Positions 51,158 through 60,600 of a DNA stretch of 64,000 nt are shown one piece after another. Position 1 is the stretch's first letter; each line of letters begins with the position of its first letter. Below the pieces are notes generated by a model. The model saw only the letters and a list, made by a program, of their open reading frames with translations. It made no database searches and was not told the DNA's origin. Origin of the DNA: Pseudomonas sp. CCC3.1 (GTDB taxonomy: Bacteria; Pseudomonadota; Gammaproteobacteria; Pseudomonadales; Pseudomonadaceae); contig NZ_CP133778.1 of the NCBI RefSeq assembly GCF_034347405.1, positions 1,860,001 through 1,924,000 of the forward strand. The letters are read 5' to 3'. The position numbers were made by a program, and so were the translations under genes.

Positions 51158-51949
51158 TCAACGATGGGTCGCAATCCAGATCAGCAGCCCTGCCTGAAAC
51201 ACCGCGAAAGCGACGAGGCAGGTGATGGTGAAGCGCAAACCCGTGTCTTCGCGCTGGTACTTGCTGATTTTTTCGTCTTTTTCGCGCAGCTTCAGTTCTT
51301 TCTCCTGCAAGTGCTGTTCGGCTTGCTGGAGCATCTGAGCGGCGTCGAGAATCTCGATGAACTGGATTTTGTCGCTGTTCCAGGTGGTGTACAAATCCCC
51401 TATTACCCCCGCTTCAATGCGCGCCTTGCGATGCAGGGCATCTTCATAGACCACGTCAAATCCCTGCGTGCGCAAGCAATGGTCGCGGCGCAAGCGCATG
51501 TCTTCGCTTAAAGCGTCCTTGGTGGGCAGGTCCAGGCTTTCAAAACGATAGCGCGAGGCTTTTTTTTGCGCCCATTGCACGCCTCGAGCCATCAGAAAGC
51601 GTCCGATGCCACGATTCAAGGGGTCTACCAATAGGCCGCGCTCGGGATTGATGCTGACGCGTTTTTCAGCATGGTCGAGCCAGATATCGAGTTGGTTCTG
51701 TTCTTTGTGCACGTGTTGACCGGGCAACTCGATGCTCAGGCGCAGCAAGCTGAGCTCTTTGTTATGGCGCTCGGCATAGCCCAATTGCACAAAGCGCAAG
51801 GGGCGCGCGCCGGTGCTGCGGTCTGTTTGCAGAGGGGCCAGCCGCAGCATCCTGAAATGCTCGGGTTGCACGTCAGCCCAAGGCCGCGGGAGCGCCTCGG
51901 GCGTTGCCGGCTCTTCAGAGCCGGCGGGTTGTGATGGGGTGTCGCTCAT
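51158..51949 (-). CDS. GNAT-like protein with coiled coil and C-terminal membrane anchor
   Basis: 263 aa. The middle (about 75-185) resembles a GNAT fold (LLVDPLNRGIGRFLMARGVQ as the acetyl-CoA loop region). A coiled coil (about 205-235, QQAEQHLQEKELKLREKDEK) and one C-terminal helix (about 240-258) follow, suggesting a tail-anchored protein. I know no family with this order. The acyltransferase role is not established. Confidence 0.65.
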   Translation of the reverse strand: MSDTPSQPAGSEEPATPEALPRPWADVQPEHFRMLRLAPLQTDRSTGARPLRFVQLGYAERHNKELSLLRLSIELPGQHVHKEQNQLDIWLDHAEKRVSINPERGLLVDPLNRGIGRFLMARGVQWAQKKASRYRFESLDLPTKDALSEDMRLRRDHCLRTQGFDVVYEDALHRKARIEAGVIGDLYTTWNSDKIQFIEILDAAQMLQQAEQHLQEKELKLREKDEKISKYQREDTGLRFTITCLVAFAVFQAGLLIWIATHR

Positions 51950-52008
51950 AACGGCTGAATCCTGTGCAAGCCCGATATGTCGGCCAAATCAAGGCAGCCG
52001 ACAATGAC

Positions 52009-53007
52009 TTATCGGCCGTTATGCGTAGGACTGGAGGGTTGAGCGGCGTTCACTTTTGCGATGAAACGCACAATTCGATCACCGACTTCCCCCGCCAGGC
52101 GCTGGTTGGGGTCGTTGTAGGACAATATCTGGCGTTTCATGTCCATGGGCACGATGCGCATCACATGGTTCATGCCATGTACCAAGGTGAGCGCTGCATC
52201 CGGTTTGGCCGCCTTGAGCAGGCGCGCATCTTTGACGTCGACCTGAATGTCGTGGGTGCCCTGAATAATCATGGCGGGCATCTTCAGTGCACTAAACGCG
52301 GCAGCAGGGTTAACACGCAGCAAACTGATCAAGTAAGGCTGCACGCTGGGGCGAAATACCACCTGAAGCTCAGAAGGTACATTGTCATCAGCCTGACCCG
52401 CTTCAAGGCTGCTGATCAGCTCAAAGCTGCGCTTGAGCAAGGCGGGGGGCAGGTTGTTGCGTTGCAACTGCTCGCGCAGTACTTGGCCGACCGGGCGTCC
52501 GGTGCCTGCAATGGAGATGACCCCGGCAGCATTGATGCGCGGTGCAGCGAGGGTGGCGACAAGCGCACCTTCACTGTGGCCCAGCAAAAACACTTTGCTG
52601 AAGCGCGGGTCGCTTTTGAGCTTGTTGCCCCATGCCACGGCGTCGTCGACGTATTGGTCGAGAGTCAGTGTACGTTCGTCTGGCGCGGCAGCCAGGCTAT
52701 GCGCAATGCCGCGTTTGTCAAAGCGTACGCTGGCAATGTTGTTTTGTGCCAAGCGCCAGGCCAGCTTTTTCAGGCTGTCGTTGCGTCCTCCTTGGGAGTT
52801 GTTGCCATCACGATCAGTTGGCCCGGAGCCTGCAATTAGCAGCACCACCGGCACCGGTTTGTCACTCTTGGGCAGTACCAGCGAGCCGTAAAGCGTGCCC
52901 GAGCCGGTGTCCAGCTCAATGGGGCGCAGCAATACATTGGACTGTGGGGCCGCAAAGGCCTGAGTACCGAACAGGGTTAGAACGAGGAGGAGTATTCGCA
53001 GCATCAT
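52009..53007 (-). CDS. Secreted alpha/beta hydrolase
   Basis: 332 aa with a signal peptide cleaved after AFA (about residue 19). The nucleophile Ser is in LLGHSEGALVA, the oxyanion region in IAGSGPTDRDGN, and the catalytic His near VHGMNHVMR. Similar periplasmic esterases of this type are common in Pseudomonas; substrate unknown. Confidence 0.9.
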   Translation of the reverse strand: MMLRILLLVLTLFGTQAFAAPQSNVLLRPIELDTGSGTLYGSLVLPKSDKPVPVVLLIAGSGPTDRDGNNSQGGRNDSLKKLAWRLAQNNIASVRFDKRGIAHSLAAAPDERTLTLDQYVDDAVAWGNKLKSDPRFSKVFLLGHSEGALVATLAAPRINAAGVISIAGTGRPVGQVLREQLQRNNLPPALLKRSFELISSLEAGQADDNVPSELQVVFRPSVQPYLISLLRVNPAAAFSALKMPAMIIQGTHDIQVDVKDARLLKAAKPDAALTLVHGMNHVMRIVPMDMKRQILSYNDPNQRLAGEVGDRIVRFIAKVNAAQPSSPTHNGR

Positions 53008-53149
53008 TACGCCATCATTGTTTGAAGTGCCGGTTGCACAAAACCGGATGAGTAAGGTTGGAGGATGAACTACAGAGGCAGCCTGCGTATACTGGCGCGC
53101 TTAGTTATCCAAGCTTAGTTTATAGGCTGATTTTCACGGAGCGCCCTGA

Positions 53150-54241
53150 ATGTCCGGCAATACCTACGGCAAGCTGTTCACTGTCACCACCGCTGGCGAA
53201 AGCCATGGCCCGGCGTTGGTCGCCATTGTAGATGGCTGTCCGCCTGGCCTGGAGCTGTCTCTTGAAGACTTGCAGCGTGACCTGGACCGCCGCAAACCGG
53301 GCACGAGCCGCCACACCACGCAGCGTCAGGAAGCCGACGAAGTCGAAATCCTGTCGGGCGTGTTTGAAGGTCGCACGACCGGTTGTGCCATTGGCTTGCT
53401 GATCCGCAACACTGACCAGAAGTCCAAGGACTACTCGGCCATCAAGGATTTGTTCCGTCCTGCCCACGCTGACTACACCTATCACCATAAATACGGCGAG
53501 CGCGATTATCGCGGAGGCGGGCGCAGTTCTGCACGTGAAACTGCAATGCGTGTAGCGGCAGGCGCCATCGCCAAAAAGTATCTGGCGACCCAGGGCATTG
53601 TGATTCGTGGCTACATGAGCCAGTTGGGGCCGATTGAAATCCCGTTCAAAACCTGGGACTCGGTCGAAGAAAACGCCTTTTTCAGCCCGGACCCAGACAA
53701 GGTGCCAGAACTTGAGGCCTACATGGATCAACTGCGCCGCGATCAGGATTCGGTCGGTGCCAAAATCACCGTCGTCGCCGAGGGTGTGATTCCGGGGCTG
53801 GGCGAGCCGATTTTTGACCGTCTGGACGCCGAACTGGCGCATGCACTGATGAGCATCAACGCGGTCAAGGGCATCGAGATCGGCGCCGGTTTTGCCAGCG
53901 TTGCCCAGCGCGGCACAGAACACCGTGATGAGCTGACACCAGAAGGTTTCCTCAGCAATAACGCGGGCGGCATTCTGGGCGGTATTTCTTCGGGGCAGCC
54001 GATTGTTGCGCACCTGGCGCTCAAACCGACGTCGAGCATCACCACACCGGGCCGTTCGATTGATGTGAACGGCAACCCGGTGGATGTCATCACCAAAGGT
54101 CGCCATGACCCGTGTGTCGGCATTCGTGCCACGCCGATTGCTGAAGCCATGATGGCGATCGTGCTGATGGATCACCTGCTGCGCCATCGCGGACAAAATG
54201 CCGACGTGCGCGTGAGTACGCCTGTGTTGGGGCAATTGTGA
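53150..54241 (+). CDS. aroC: Chorismate synthase
   Basis: 363 aa. It converts EPSP to chorismate with reduced FMN. Signatures: FTVTTAGESHGPALV, RRPGTSRHTTQRQE-like (RKPGTSRHTTQRQ), GGGRSSARETAMRVAAG, RGTEHRDE and RHDPCVGIRATPIAEAM. A long open frame on the opposite strand is a shadow. Confidence 0.97.
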   Translation: MSGNTYGKLFTVTTAGESHGPALVAIVDGCPPGLELSLEDLQRDLDRRKPGTSRHTTQRQEADEVEILSGVFEGRTTGCAIGLLIRNTDQKSKDYSAIKDLFRPAHADYTYHHKYGERDYRGGGRSSARETAMRVAAGAIAKKYLATQGIVIRGYMSQLGPIEIPFKTWDSVEENAFFSPDPDKVPELEAYMDQLRRDQDSVGAKITVVAEGVIPGLGEPIFDRLDAELAHALMSINAVKGIEIGAGFASVAQRGTEHRDELTPEGFLSNNAGGILGGISSGQPIVAHLALKPTSSITTPGRSIDVNGNPVDVITKGRHDPCVGIRATPIAEAMMAIVLMDHLLRHRGQNADVRVSTPVLGQL

Positions 54242-54275
54242 TTCAGGGGTTGTTGAGCGCTATGGTCTGACAACG

Positions 54276-55424
54276 ATGGCGCCTCTTCCCTACTGGCGAT
54301 TGTCGGGGTTCTATCTTTTCTACTTCGCCTTGCTCGGTGCTACAGCGCCTTTTCTGGCGCTGTACTTCCATCATCTCGGTTTCTCCAGTGCACGGATTGG
54401 CGAGTTGGTGGCCATCCCGATGCTGATGCGCTGCGTGGCCCCCAACCTGTGGGGCTGGCTGGGGGACTACACCGGCAAGCGCCTGCTGATTGTGAGGCTG
54501 GGCGCGCTCTGCACCTTGCTCGGTTTCAGCCTGATTTTTATCAGCAAGAGCTACGCCTGGCTGGCGCTGGTCATGGCGCTGCATGCGTTTTTCTGGCACG
54601 CAGTGTTGCCGCAGTTTGAAGTCATCACCTTTGCCCATCTGCGTGAACAACCCGAGCGTTACAGCCAGGTGCGCTTGTGGGGCTCGATCGGCTTCATCAT
54701 CACGGTGGTGATTCTGGGCCGCCTGTTTGAGTGGCTGAGCCTGGACATCTACCCGGTGGCGCTGGTCGTGATCATGGCCGGGATTGTGTTGTGCAGCCTG
54801 TGGGTGCCCAATGCCCAGCCCGCGAGACTGGGGCGCAAATCCCACGAGGGTGGCTTTATAAAGCAACTGCTCAGCCCCGGTGTGCTGGCGTTTTATGTCA
54901 CCGTCGCGCTCATGCAAATGAGCCATGGCCCGTATTACACCTTCATCACCTTGCACCTTGAGAGCCTGGGTTACAGCCGAGGTGTGATCGGCATGCTGTG
55001 GGCCTTGGGGGTGGTGGCTGAGGTGCTGATGTTTTTGGCCATGCGCCGCATTCTGCTGAAGTTTTCGGTGCGCCGCGTATTGATGGCCAGCTTTGCGTTG
55101 GCCGCCTTGCGCTGGCTATTGCTGGGGTCTTTTGCTGAGTACCTGTGGGTATTGCTGCTGGCGCAACTGATGCATGCTGCAACCTTCGGCAGCTTTCACG
55201 CGTCTGCCATGAGCTTCGTGCAACGTAGTTTTGGCCCCGGCCAGCAAGGGCAGGGGCAAGCGCTGTATGCCACCCTGGCAGGAGTCGGCGGCGCGGCCGG
55301 TGCACTTTATGCCGGTTACAGCTGGAACACACTTGGTCCGACTATCACCTTTAGTATGGCAAGCCTCGCAGCGCTGGCTGCAGCCGTTATCATCGCAACT
55401 CGATTGCAAGAGGACAGGGCATGA
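54276..55424 (+). CDS. MFS permease (PPP/HcaT-like)
   Basis: 382 aa, 12 helices, of the MFS_1-like family to which E. coli HcaT (phenylpropionate) belongs: LSGFYLFYFALLGATAPFLA, LVAIPMLMRCVAPNLWGWL, HGPYYTFITLHLESLGYSRG. It overlaps mtnB by four bases, so it may serve methionine salvage (for example uptake of a sulphur compound); this is inferred from coupling. Confidence 0.9.
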   Translation: MAPLPYWRLSGFYLFYFALLGATAPFLALYFHHLGFSSARIGELVAIPMLMRCVAPNLWGWLGDYTGKRLLIVRLGALCTLLGFSLIFISKSYAWLALVMALHAFFWHAVLPQFEVITFAHLREQPERYSQVRLWGSIGFIITVVILGRLFEWLSLDIYPVALVVIMAGIVLCSLWVPNAQPARLGRKSHEGGFIKQLLSPGVLAFYVTVALMQMSHGPYYTFITLHLESLGYSRGVIGMLWALGVVAEVLMFLAMRRILLKFSVRRVLMASFALAALRWLLLGSFAEYLWVLLLAQLMHAATFGSFHASAMSFVQRSFGPGQQGQGQALYATLAGVGGAAGALYAGYSWNTLGPTITFSMASLAALAAAVIIATRLQEDRA

Positions 55425-56041
55425 GCCTTACCCGTGAACACTTGAGCCTGGAAATCATTGAAGCCGGGCGCTTTTTATATGGTCGTGGCTGGTCGCCAGC
55501 CACCAGCAGCAATTACTCGGCCCGGCTGTCAGCCACCCAAGCGCTGCTGACAGTTTCGGGCAAGCACAAGGGCCAGTTGGGCCTTGATGATGTACTGGCT
55601 ACCGATTTGTCAGGCAACAGCCTGGAACCGGGTAAAAAACCTTCGGCCGAGACGTTGCTGCACACACAGCTTTACAGCTGGCGCCCGGAGATCGGCGCGG
55701 TGTTGCACACCCATTCGGTGAATGCCACGGTACTGTCGCGTTTGACGCCGGGCGAGAGCATCGAGTTTGAAGATTACGAATTGCAAAAAGCCTTCAGTGG
55801 CGTCTCGACCCACGAGTCGACAGTGCGTGTGCCGATTTTTGACAATGACCAGGACATCGAGCGCCTGGCAGCCAAGGTTCAGCCTTGGCTGGATGCGCAC
55901 CCCGATTGTGCGGGTTATTTAATTCGCGGCCACGGCCTCTACACCTGGGGCGCTCGCATGAGTGATGCTCTGCGTCAGATCGAGGCTTTCGAGTTCTTGT
56001 TTGAATGCGAGTTGAAAACTCGCGCTGTGCTCAACCGTTAA
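55421..56041 (+). CDS. mtnB: Methylthioribulose-1-phosphate dehydratase
   Basis: 206-aa class II aldolase-fold enzyme. Zn ligands in GAVLHTHSVNATVL and IRGHGLYTWG. Key Glu in ELQKAFSGV-type block. Third step of the methionine salvage pathway. The start lies inside the MFS stop. Confidence 0.94.
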   Translation: MSLTREHLSLEIIEAGRFLYGRGWSPATSSNYSARLSATQALLTVSGKHKGQLGLDDVLATDLSGNSLEPGKKPSAETLLHTQLYSWRPEIGAVLHTHSVNATVLSRLTPGESIEFEDYELQKAFSGVSTHESTVRVPIFDNDQDIERLAAKVQPWLDAHPDCAGYLIRGHGLYTWGARMSDALRQIEAFEFLFECELKTRAVLNR

Positions 56042-56144
56042 CGCTGACTTCACTGCGAAGAAGCTCACCGCCTGATTTAAACGGTCTGCCTGAACGGTTT
56101 GGAAAACACCGAAAGTGCACGCCGAAGCCGAGGAATTACGCCCC

Positions 56145-56690
56145 ATGAGCAGCCTGTCCGTTTACCACGTATCGAGCCCGGACTTACCCAACAAGGTGTT
56201 GACTCACTTTGATGACATCGCCTCCACACTGGCCGAACAAGGCGTGCGCTTTGATCGCTGGCAGGCGGCCACCCCTATTCAGCCGGGGGCGAGCCAAGAC
56301 GAAGTGATCAGCGCCTATCGGGTTCAGATCGACCGACTTATGACTGAGCACGGTTATGTCACGGTCGACGTGATCAGCCTTAACAGTGACCACCCGCAAA
56401 AAGCCGAGTTGCGCGCCAAGTTCCTTGATGAACATCGTCATGGCGAAGATGAAGTCCGTTTCTTTGTCGCGGGCCGTGGGCTGTTTACTTTGCACATAGG
56501 TGATTTTGTTTACGCGGTGCTGTGCGAAAAAAACGACCTGATCTCCGTCCCCGCCGGCACCCCGCACTGGTTTGACATGGGCGAACACCCGCATTTTGTG
56601 GCTATCCGGTTGTTCAACAACCCTGAGGGCTGGGTCGCGAACTTTACCGGCGAAGACATCGCCAACCGTTTTCCGCGCCTCGAAGACTAA
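56145..56690 (+). CDS. mtnD: Acireductone dioxygenase (ARD)
   Basis: 181 aa from the ATG at 56145. The cupin metal ligands are His-His-Glu in DEHRHGEDEVRFF and His in AGTPHWFDMGEHP. It oxidises 1,2-dihydroxy-3-keto-5-methylthiopentene to the 2-keto acid of methionine (Fe form) or an off-pathway product (Ni form). It lies between mtnB and mtnC. Confidence 0.95.
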   Translation: MSSLSVYHVSSPDLPNKVLTHFDDIASTLAEQGVRFDRWQAATPIQPGASQDEVISAYRVQIDRLMTEHGYVTVDVISLNSDHPQKAELRAKFLDEHRHGEDEVRFFVAGRGLFTLHIGDFVYAVLCEKNDLISVPAGTPHWFDMGEHPHFVAIRLFNNPEGWVANFTGEDIANRFPRLED

Positions 56691-56699
56691 GGAACCTGT

Positions 56700-57383
56700 A
56701 TGCCGATCAAAGCTATCCTGACCGATATTGAAGGCACCACCAGCGCTGTCAGCTTTGTGTTTGACGTGTTGTTTCCGTATGCGGCCAAACACCTGCCCGA
56801 GTTTGTTCGCGCGCACGCTGAAGATCCGGAAGTCGCGAAGCAGCTAGGCGCGGTACGTCTGGACAGTGGGGAGCCCGAGGCGGACGTTGAGCGGGTGATC
56901 GAGATCCTTCAGCAGTGGATTGCCGAAGACCGCAAGGCCACGCCGCTTAAAGCGTTGCAGGGCATGATCTGGAAGCAGGGTTATGAGGCTGGCGAGCTGA
57001 AAGGGCACGTGTACCCGGATGCGGTGAGTGCGCTCAAGGCCTGGCATGAGCAGGGGTACGACTTATACGTGTATTCGTCGGGTTCGATCCAGGCTCAGCA
57101 ATTGATCTTTGGCTGCTCTGAGGCGGGCGATTTGACCCCGCTGTTCAGGGGCTATTTCGATACCACTTCGGGGCCCAAGCGCGAAGCGCAGTCGTATCGA
57201 CACATTAGCGAAGCGATTGGCTGCCCGGCGAGCAACATCCTGTTTTTATCGGACATCGTCGAGGAGCTGGATGCGGCGAAAGAAGCCGGCATGCAAACCT
57301 GCGGCCTGGCGCGAGAAGGCGGGGAGTTGCGTGGGCATGCTACGGTCAGCAGTTTTGCCGACATAGGCCCAACTTCTGTTTAG
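56700..57383 (+). CDS. mtnC: Enolase-phosphatase E1
   Basis: 227-aa HAD-family enzyme. The nucleophile Asp is in LTDIEGTTSAVSF; later blocks VYSSGSIQAQQL and LFLSDIVEELDAAK. It makes the acireductone substrate of MtnD. The pathway order mtnB-mtnD-mtnC is intact; mtnA and the final aminotransferase are elsewhere. Confidence 0.95.
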   Translation: MPIKAILTDIEGTTSAVSFVFDVLFPYAAKHLPEFVRAHAEDPEVAKQLGAVRLDSGEPEADVERVIEILQQWIAEDRKATPLKALQGMIWKQGYEAGELKGHVYPDAVSALKAWHEQGYDLYVYSSGSIQAQQLIFGCSEAGDLTPLFRGYFDTTSGPKREAQSYRHISEAIGCPASNILFLSDIVEELDAAKEAGMQTCGLAREGGELRGHATVSSFADIGPTSV

Positions 57384-57416
57384 TTCACGCAGGTTGCGCT
57401 GAGATGAATGCCTCGT

Positions 57417-57508
57417 AGGCGCTGACAAGGCACGAAGGCTGCGCTCTTTTCATCTACGACACAGGTCGTCAATGTCAAAAGATCGCAGCCTTCGGCAGCT
57501 CCCACAGG
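57417..57508. repeat. Chimeric dispersed repeat after mtnC
   Basis: GCGCTGACAAGGCACGAAGG(CTGCG) left and GATCGCAGCCTTCGGCAGCT(CCCACAGG) right. The right end joins a GATCGCAGCC arm to a REP-type CCCACAGG end. Includes CGACACAGGTCGTC. Confidence 0.7.
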
Positions 57509-57513
57509 GCCTT

Positions 57514-57792
57514 TCAGCGGCTGTGATAAGTCGGCAGGGCAAAGCGGTGCTGGCTTTGCAGCAGGGAGATCGATGGCAATTCACTGGCAGTGCCAGCCAG
57601 GTCGCGACGAATGGCGCTGATCACCCATGTCAGTTGTTCTGCTGTGTGCAATTGCGCGTAAGAAATAGAGCGTTGGGTCTGTGTACCTTCGCTGTCACGC
57701 AGCGTCAGCAATACGCCGCCATCCGGGCGAGGTTTTACGGTGACGGTGTGGTTCGAGAACAGAGAGGCGAATTTTTCTTGGATCAGGCTCAT
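57514..57792 (-). CDS. DUF3509 family protein
   Basis: 92 aa from the ATG at 57792 (MSLIQEKFASLFSN). The blocks FSNHTVTVKPRPDGGVLLTL, ISYAQLHTAEQLTWVISAIR are the DUF3509 pattern, a small Pseudomonas protein family of unknown function. Converges with mtnC across a repeat. Confidence 0.82.
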   Translation of the reverse strand: MSLIQEKFASLFSNHTVTVKPRPDGGVLLTLRDSEGTQTQRSISYAQLHTAEQLTWVISAIRRDLAGTASELPSISLLQSQHRFALPTYHSR

Positions 57793-58119
57793 GTGATTCA
57801 GCTCCATTAGCTCATGAAGGGCTTGCATGGAGTAGAGATTGCAGCGATTGTGCCATCATCGGATTTTTATAAAATCCTTATAAATCAATATCTTATAATT
57901 TTACGTAAATATGCTTCTCGTGCATTTTGCATGAATGGCCATCGTGCATCCTGCATTTTGCCCACTTGTGCTGTAGCGGCGTCGCGTATTGTGCGGATGT
58001 TTACCCTGCTGAAGCTTGTTGATTGATTGTCTCTATGGATCTGTTGAGCAAAAAAGGGATGACACAGTGGGCCGCTCTCACGAAACTATGTTTTTTTTGT
58101 AGCCAACGTGGAGCCTCAC
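57793..58119. other. 327-bp AT-rich gap with palindrome and direct repeats
   Basis: No gene found. It holds GGATTTT-TAT-AAAATCC (57861-57877), an AT-rich run to 57912, and two direct copies of CGTGCATNNTGCAT (57919, 57943) 24 bp apart. It serves divergent DUF3509 and ankyrin genes. Confidence 0.6.
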
Positions 58120-58641
58120 ATGTCAGACGACAAGCCAGCAGATCAACAGCGGCAGATGACCCCCGAGCAAGCGGCCGACTTTGCCGAGCAGGTGTTCAAC
58201 AAGGCTCGCGAAGGCGACGCGGCGATGCTGGCGGCTTTGCTGAGTAAAGGTTTGCCCGTTAATTTGCGCAATCACAAGGGCGATACCTTGTTGATGCTGG
58301 CCAGTTATCACGGGCATGTCGATGCCGTTAAGGTGTTGTTCGAACACAAGGCTGACCCCGAAATTCGCAATGACAATGGCCAAAGCCCGATTGCCGGAGC
58401 TGCGTTCAAAGGCGATCTGGAAATGGTCAAAGCTTTGGTTGAAGGGGGAGCAGAAGTTGAAGGCGCTTCATTTGATGGGCGTACCGCGTTGATGATGGCG
58501 GCGATGTTTAATCGCACCAAAATCATTGAGTACCTGGTCAGCAAAGGTGCCGATCCGAAAGCCAAGGATGCGAATGGCATCACCGCGCTGGATGCAGCCA
58601 GGACTATGGGTGCAACCGACAGCGTCGATATGTTGGGCTGA
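58120..58641 (+). CDS. Ankyrin-repeat protein
   Basis: 173 aa from the ATG at 58120 (GGAG site). No signal peptide. About four ankyrin repeats: HKGDTLLMLASYHGHVDAVK, NGQSPIAGAAFKGDLEMVKA, DGRTALMMAAMFNRTKIIEY, DANGITALDAARTMG. Likely a protein-binding adaptor; partner unknown. In pseudomonads such genes often sit near catalase genes, but none is here. Confidence 0.9.
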   Translation: MSDDKPADQQRQMTPEQAADFAEQVFNKAREGDAAMLAALLSKGLPVNLRNHKGDTLLMLASYHGHVDAVKVLFEHKADPEIRNDNGQSPIAGAAFKGDLEMVKALVEGGAEVEGASFDGRTALMMAAMFNRTKIIEYLVSKGADPKAKDANGITALDAARTMGATDSVDMLG

Positions 58642-58711
58642 TTGCATGCCCTTGAGGCGCGCAATTGATATATCCTGCGCGCCCTCAATTTTCCTTGTGA
58701 CAGGCCTGCCC

Positions 58712-59242
58712 ATGAAAAACACTCTCGTTGAACTCATCAGCAAAATCAGCTCTGGGTGCATGGGCGACGACGAAATCGCAAAAATCGCTGATGAAGCGGC
58801 TCAGGCTTACGCCGATCAGGATGGTTTTCTGGCTGCTAACCCAGACATCAACTACGACGATACCTTTCCTATTCCGTTGGGCGAGTGGGTGGTCATCGGC
58901 AGCTTGCCGGAAACTGTTTTGTTTCAGGCCGACACGTACATGGATCTGTTTGCGCAGATCGTCGCCTCGTTTGGCCCGGGCGTAGCCTTCAATATCAAGC
59001 CTAAACAGCTGGCCAAGACCGAAGCGTTGACTGCACTTAACCGCATCCAGATCCAGATGGGCAGCATGAACCCTGAAAAGGGCGGCTATGTACTGATGAA
59101 CCTGAGCCAGCCATTGGACGACGAGATTCAACTGGTGCTGGTCTATGGCCAGGACGTCCCTCGCGTGCTGGAGTTGTGCGCTGAAGTCGGTATCAGTGCC
59201 GCCCCTTCGCTGGAAGCTTTGAAAGTAGCCGTCCACGTTTGA
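58712..59242 (+). CDS. Conserved-looking protein of unknown function
   Basis: 176 aa from the ATG at 58712. The N-terminus is acidic (MKNTLVELISKISSG, DDEIAKIADEAAQAYADQDG), the rest looks mixed alpha/beta (IPLGEWVVIGSLPETVLFQA, LVLVYGQDVPRVLELCAEVG). No signal peptide or membrane segment. I do not recognise a family. It lies 70 bp after the ankyrin gene and may be cotranscribed. Confidence 0.75.
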   Translation: MKNTLVELISKISSGCMGDDEIAKIADEAAQAYADQDGFLAANPDINYDDTFPIPLGEWVVIGSLPETVLFQADTYMDLFAQIVASFGPGVAFNIKPKQLAKTEALTALNRIQIQMGSMNPEKGGYVLMNLSQPLDDEIQLVLVYGQDVPRVLELCAEVGISAAPSLEALKVAVHV

Positions 59243-59326
59243 TGGTGTCGCGCCTGCAATAAAAAACGGAACCCTTGCTGAGGCTGGCTATCCTAAGTGA
59301 ACACGCACTCACTCGGGAGCATCATC

Positions 59327-59518
59327 ATGGGTTCGACGTTTAACGGCCTGATTGGCCTGATTATTCTGGCGCTGGATATCTGGGCCATTATTAATGTGCT
59401 CAAAAGCGGCTCTGAAACCGGGATGAAAATCCTTTGGGTGCTGTTGATTATCTTCTTGCCGGTGCTGGGGCTGATCATCTGGGCCATTGCCGGACCGCGG
59501 GGCAATGTCCGCATTTAA
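59327..59518 (+). CDS. Small PLDc_N-domain membrane protein
   Basis: 63 aa from the ATG at 59327 (GGGAG site). Two hydrophobic helices and a WAIINVLKSGSETGMKILWV loop, ending LIIWAIAGPRGNVRI, match the PLDc_N (phospholipase D nuclease N-terminal) short membrane family. Function unknown. Confidence 0.82.
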   Translation: MGSTFNGLIGLIILALDIWAIINVLKSGSETGMKILWVLLIIFLPVLGLIIWAIAGPRGNVRI

Positions 59519-59724
59519 GCCATCAATCAGCGGGCTGTGACGGCTTAATTGTCTCCGTCCGCTGAGTTTGTCAGCGTCAAGGTTCGACCTGTCATGCTCG
59601 TCGACGTAGAATGCGCGCCTTTCTTGGGCAGTTGAACCCGCGTGCCGCGACAGTGGCAAACGGCTCGGCTGTCGATCATGGGCGGGTGACCGTCCGTTGC
59701 CACCAGCATTCAAGGGGACTTCCC

Positions 59725-60600
59725 ATGACCGAAGTGCTTAACACCGACTATCTCGAAACCCTTTACGAAGGCTATGGCCAGCGTTTTCGCATGGACAAGT
59801 TGCTGCATGAAGTACGCACCGAGCACCAGCATCTGGTGATTTTCGAAAACCCAGTGATGGGCCGGGTCATGGCGCTGGATGGCGTGATTCAGACCACGGA
59901 AAAGGACGAGTTCATCTACCACGAGATGCTGACCCATGTGCCGATTCTGGCGCACGGCACGGTCAAGCGTGTGCTGATCATTGGCGGTGGCGACGGCGGC
60001 ATGTTGCGTGAAGTGACCAAGCACTCTGGTATCGAGCACATCACCATGGTCGAGATCGACGGCACGGTGGTAGATATGTGCAAAGCGTTCCTGCCCAACC
60101 ACTCCAAAGGTGCCTACGACGATCCGCGCCTGAATCTGGTGATCGATGACGGCATGCGTTTTGTCGCGACCACCGAAGAAAAGTTCGACGTGATCATTTC
60201 TGACTCCACCGACCCGATTGGGCCGGGTGAAGTGCTGTTCTCTGAAAATTTCTATCAAGCGTGCCACCGCTGCCTGAATGAAGGCGGCGTATTGGTGACG
60301 CAGAACGGCACGCCGTTCATGCAATTACAAGAAGTCCAAACCACCGCCGGGCGCATGCGCAGCCTGTTCGCCGACTGGCACTTCTATCAAGCGGCCGTTC
60401 CAACTTACATCGGCGGCGCGATGACGTTTGCCTGGGGCTCGACGAATAGCGAGTACCGCAAGTTGCCACTTGAAACCCTGCGTCAGCGTTTCGCCGGCAG
60501 TGGCATCGTGACCCGTTACTACAATCCGGAAGTACACATGGGTGCTTTTGCTTTGCCGCAATACGTTTTGCAGGCCATCAACAAACCAAGCAACAGCTAA
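59725..60600 (+). CDS. speE: Spermidine synthase
   Basis: 291 aa from the ATG at 59725 (AAGGGGA site). It adds an aminopropyl group to putrescine. Motifs: FENPVMGRVMALDGVIQTTE, VLIIGGGDGGMLREVTKH, VEIDGTVVD and SDSTDPIGPGEVLF with the catalytic Asp. Pseudomonads often have two speE genes. Followed by a terminator. Confidence 0.95.
   Translation: MTEVLNTDYLETLYEGYGQRFRMDKLLHEVRTEHQHLVIFENPVMGRVMALDGVIQTTEKDEFIYHEMLTHVPILAHGTVKRVLIIGGGDGGMLREVTKHSGIEHITMVEIDGTVVDMCKAFLPNHSKGAYDDPRLNLVIDDGMRFVATTEEKFDVIISDSTDPIGPGEVLFSENFYQACHRCLNEGGVLVTQNGTPFMQLQEVQTTAGRMRSLFADWHFYQAAVPTYIGGAMTFAWGSTNSEYRKLPLETLRQRFAGSGIVTRYYNPEVHMGAFALPQYVLQAINKPSNS

Noticed and set aside
53120..54235. 371-codon open frame opposite aroC
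   Set aside because: Shadow frame with no recognisable domain; aroC has all family signatures.
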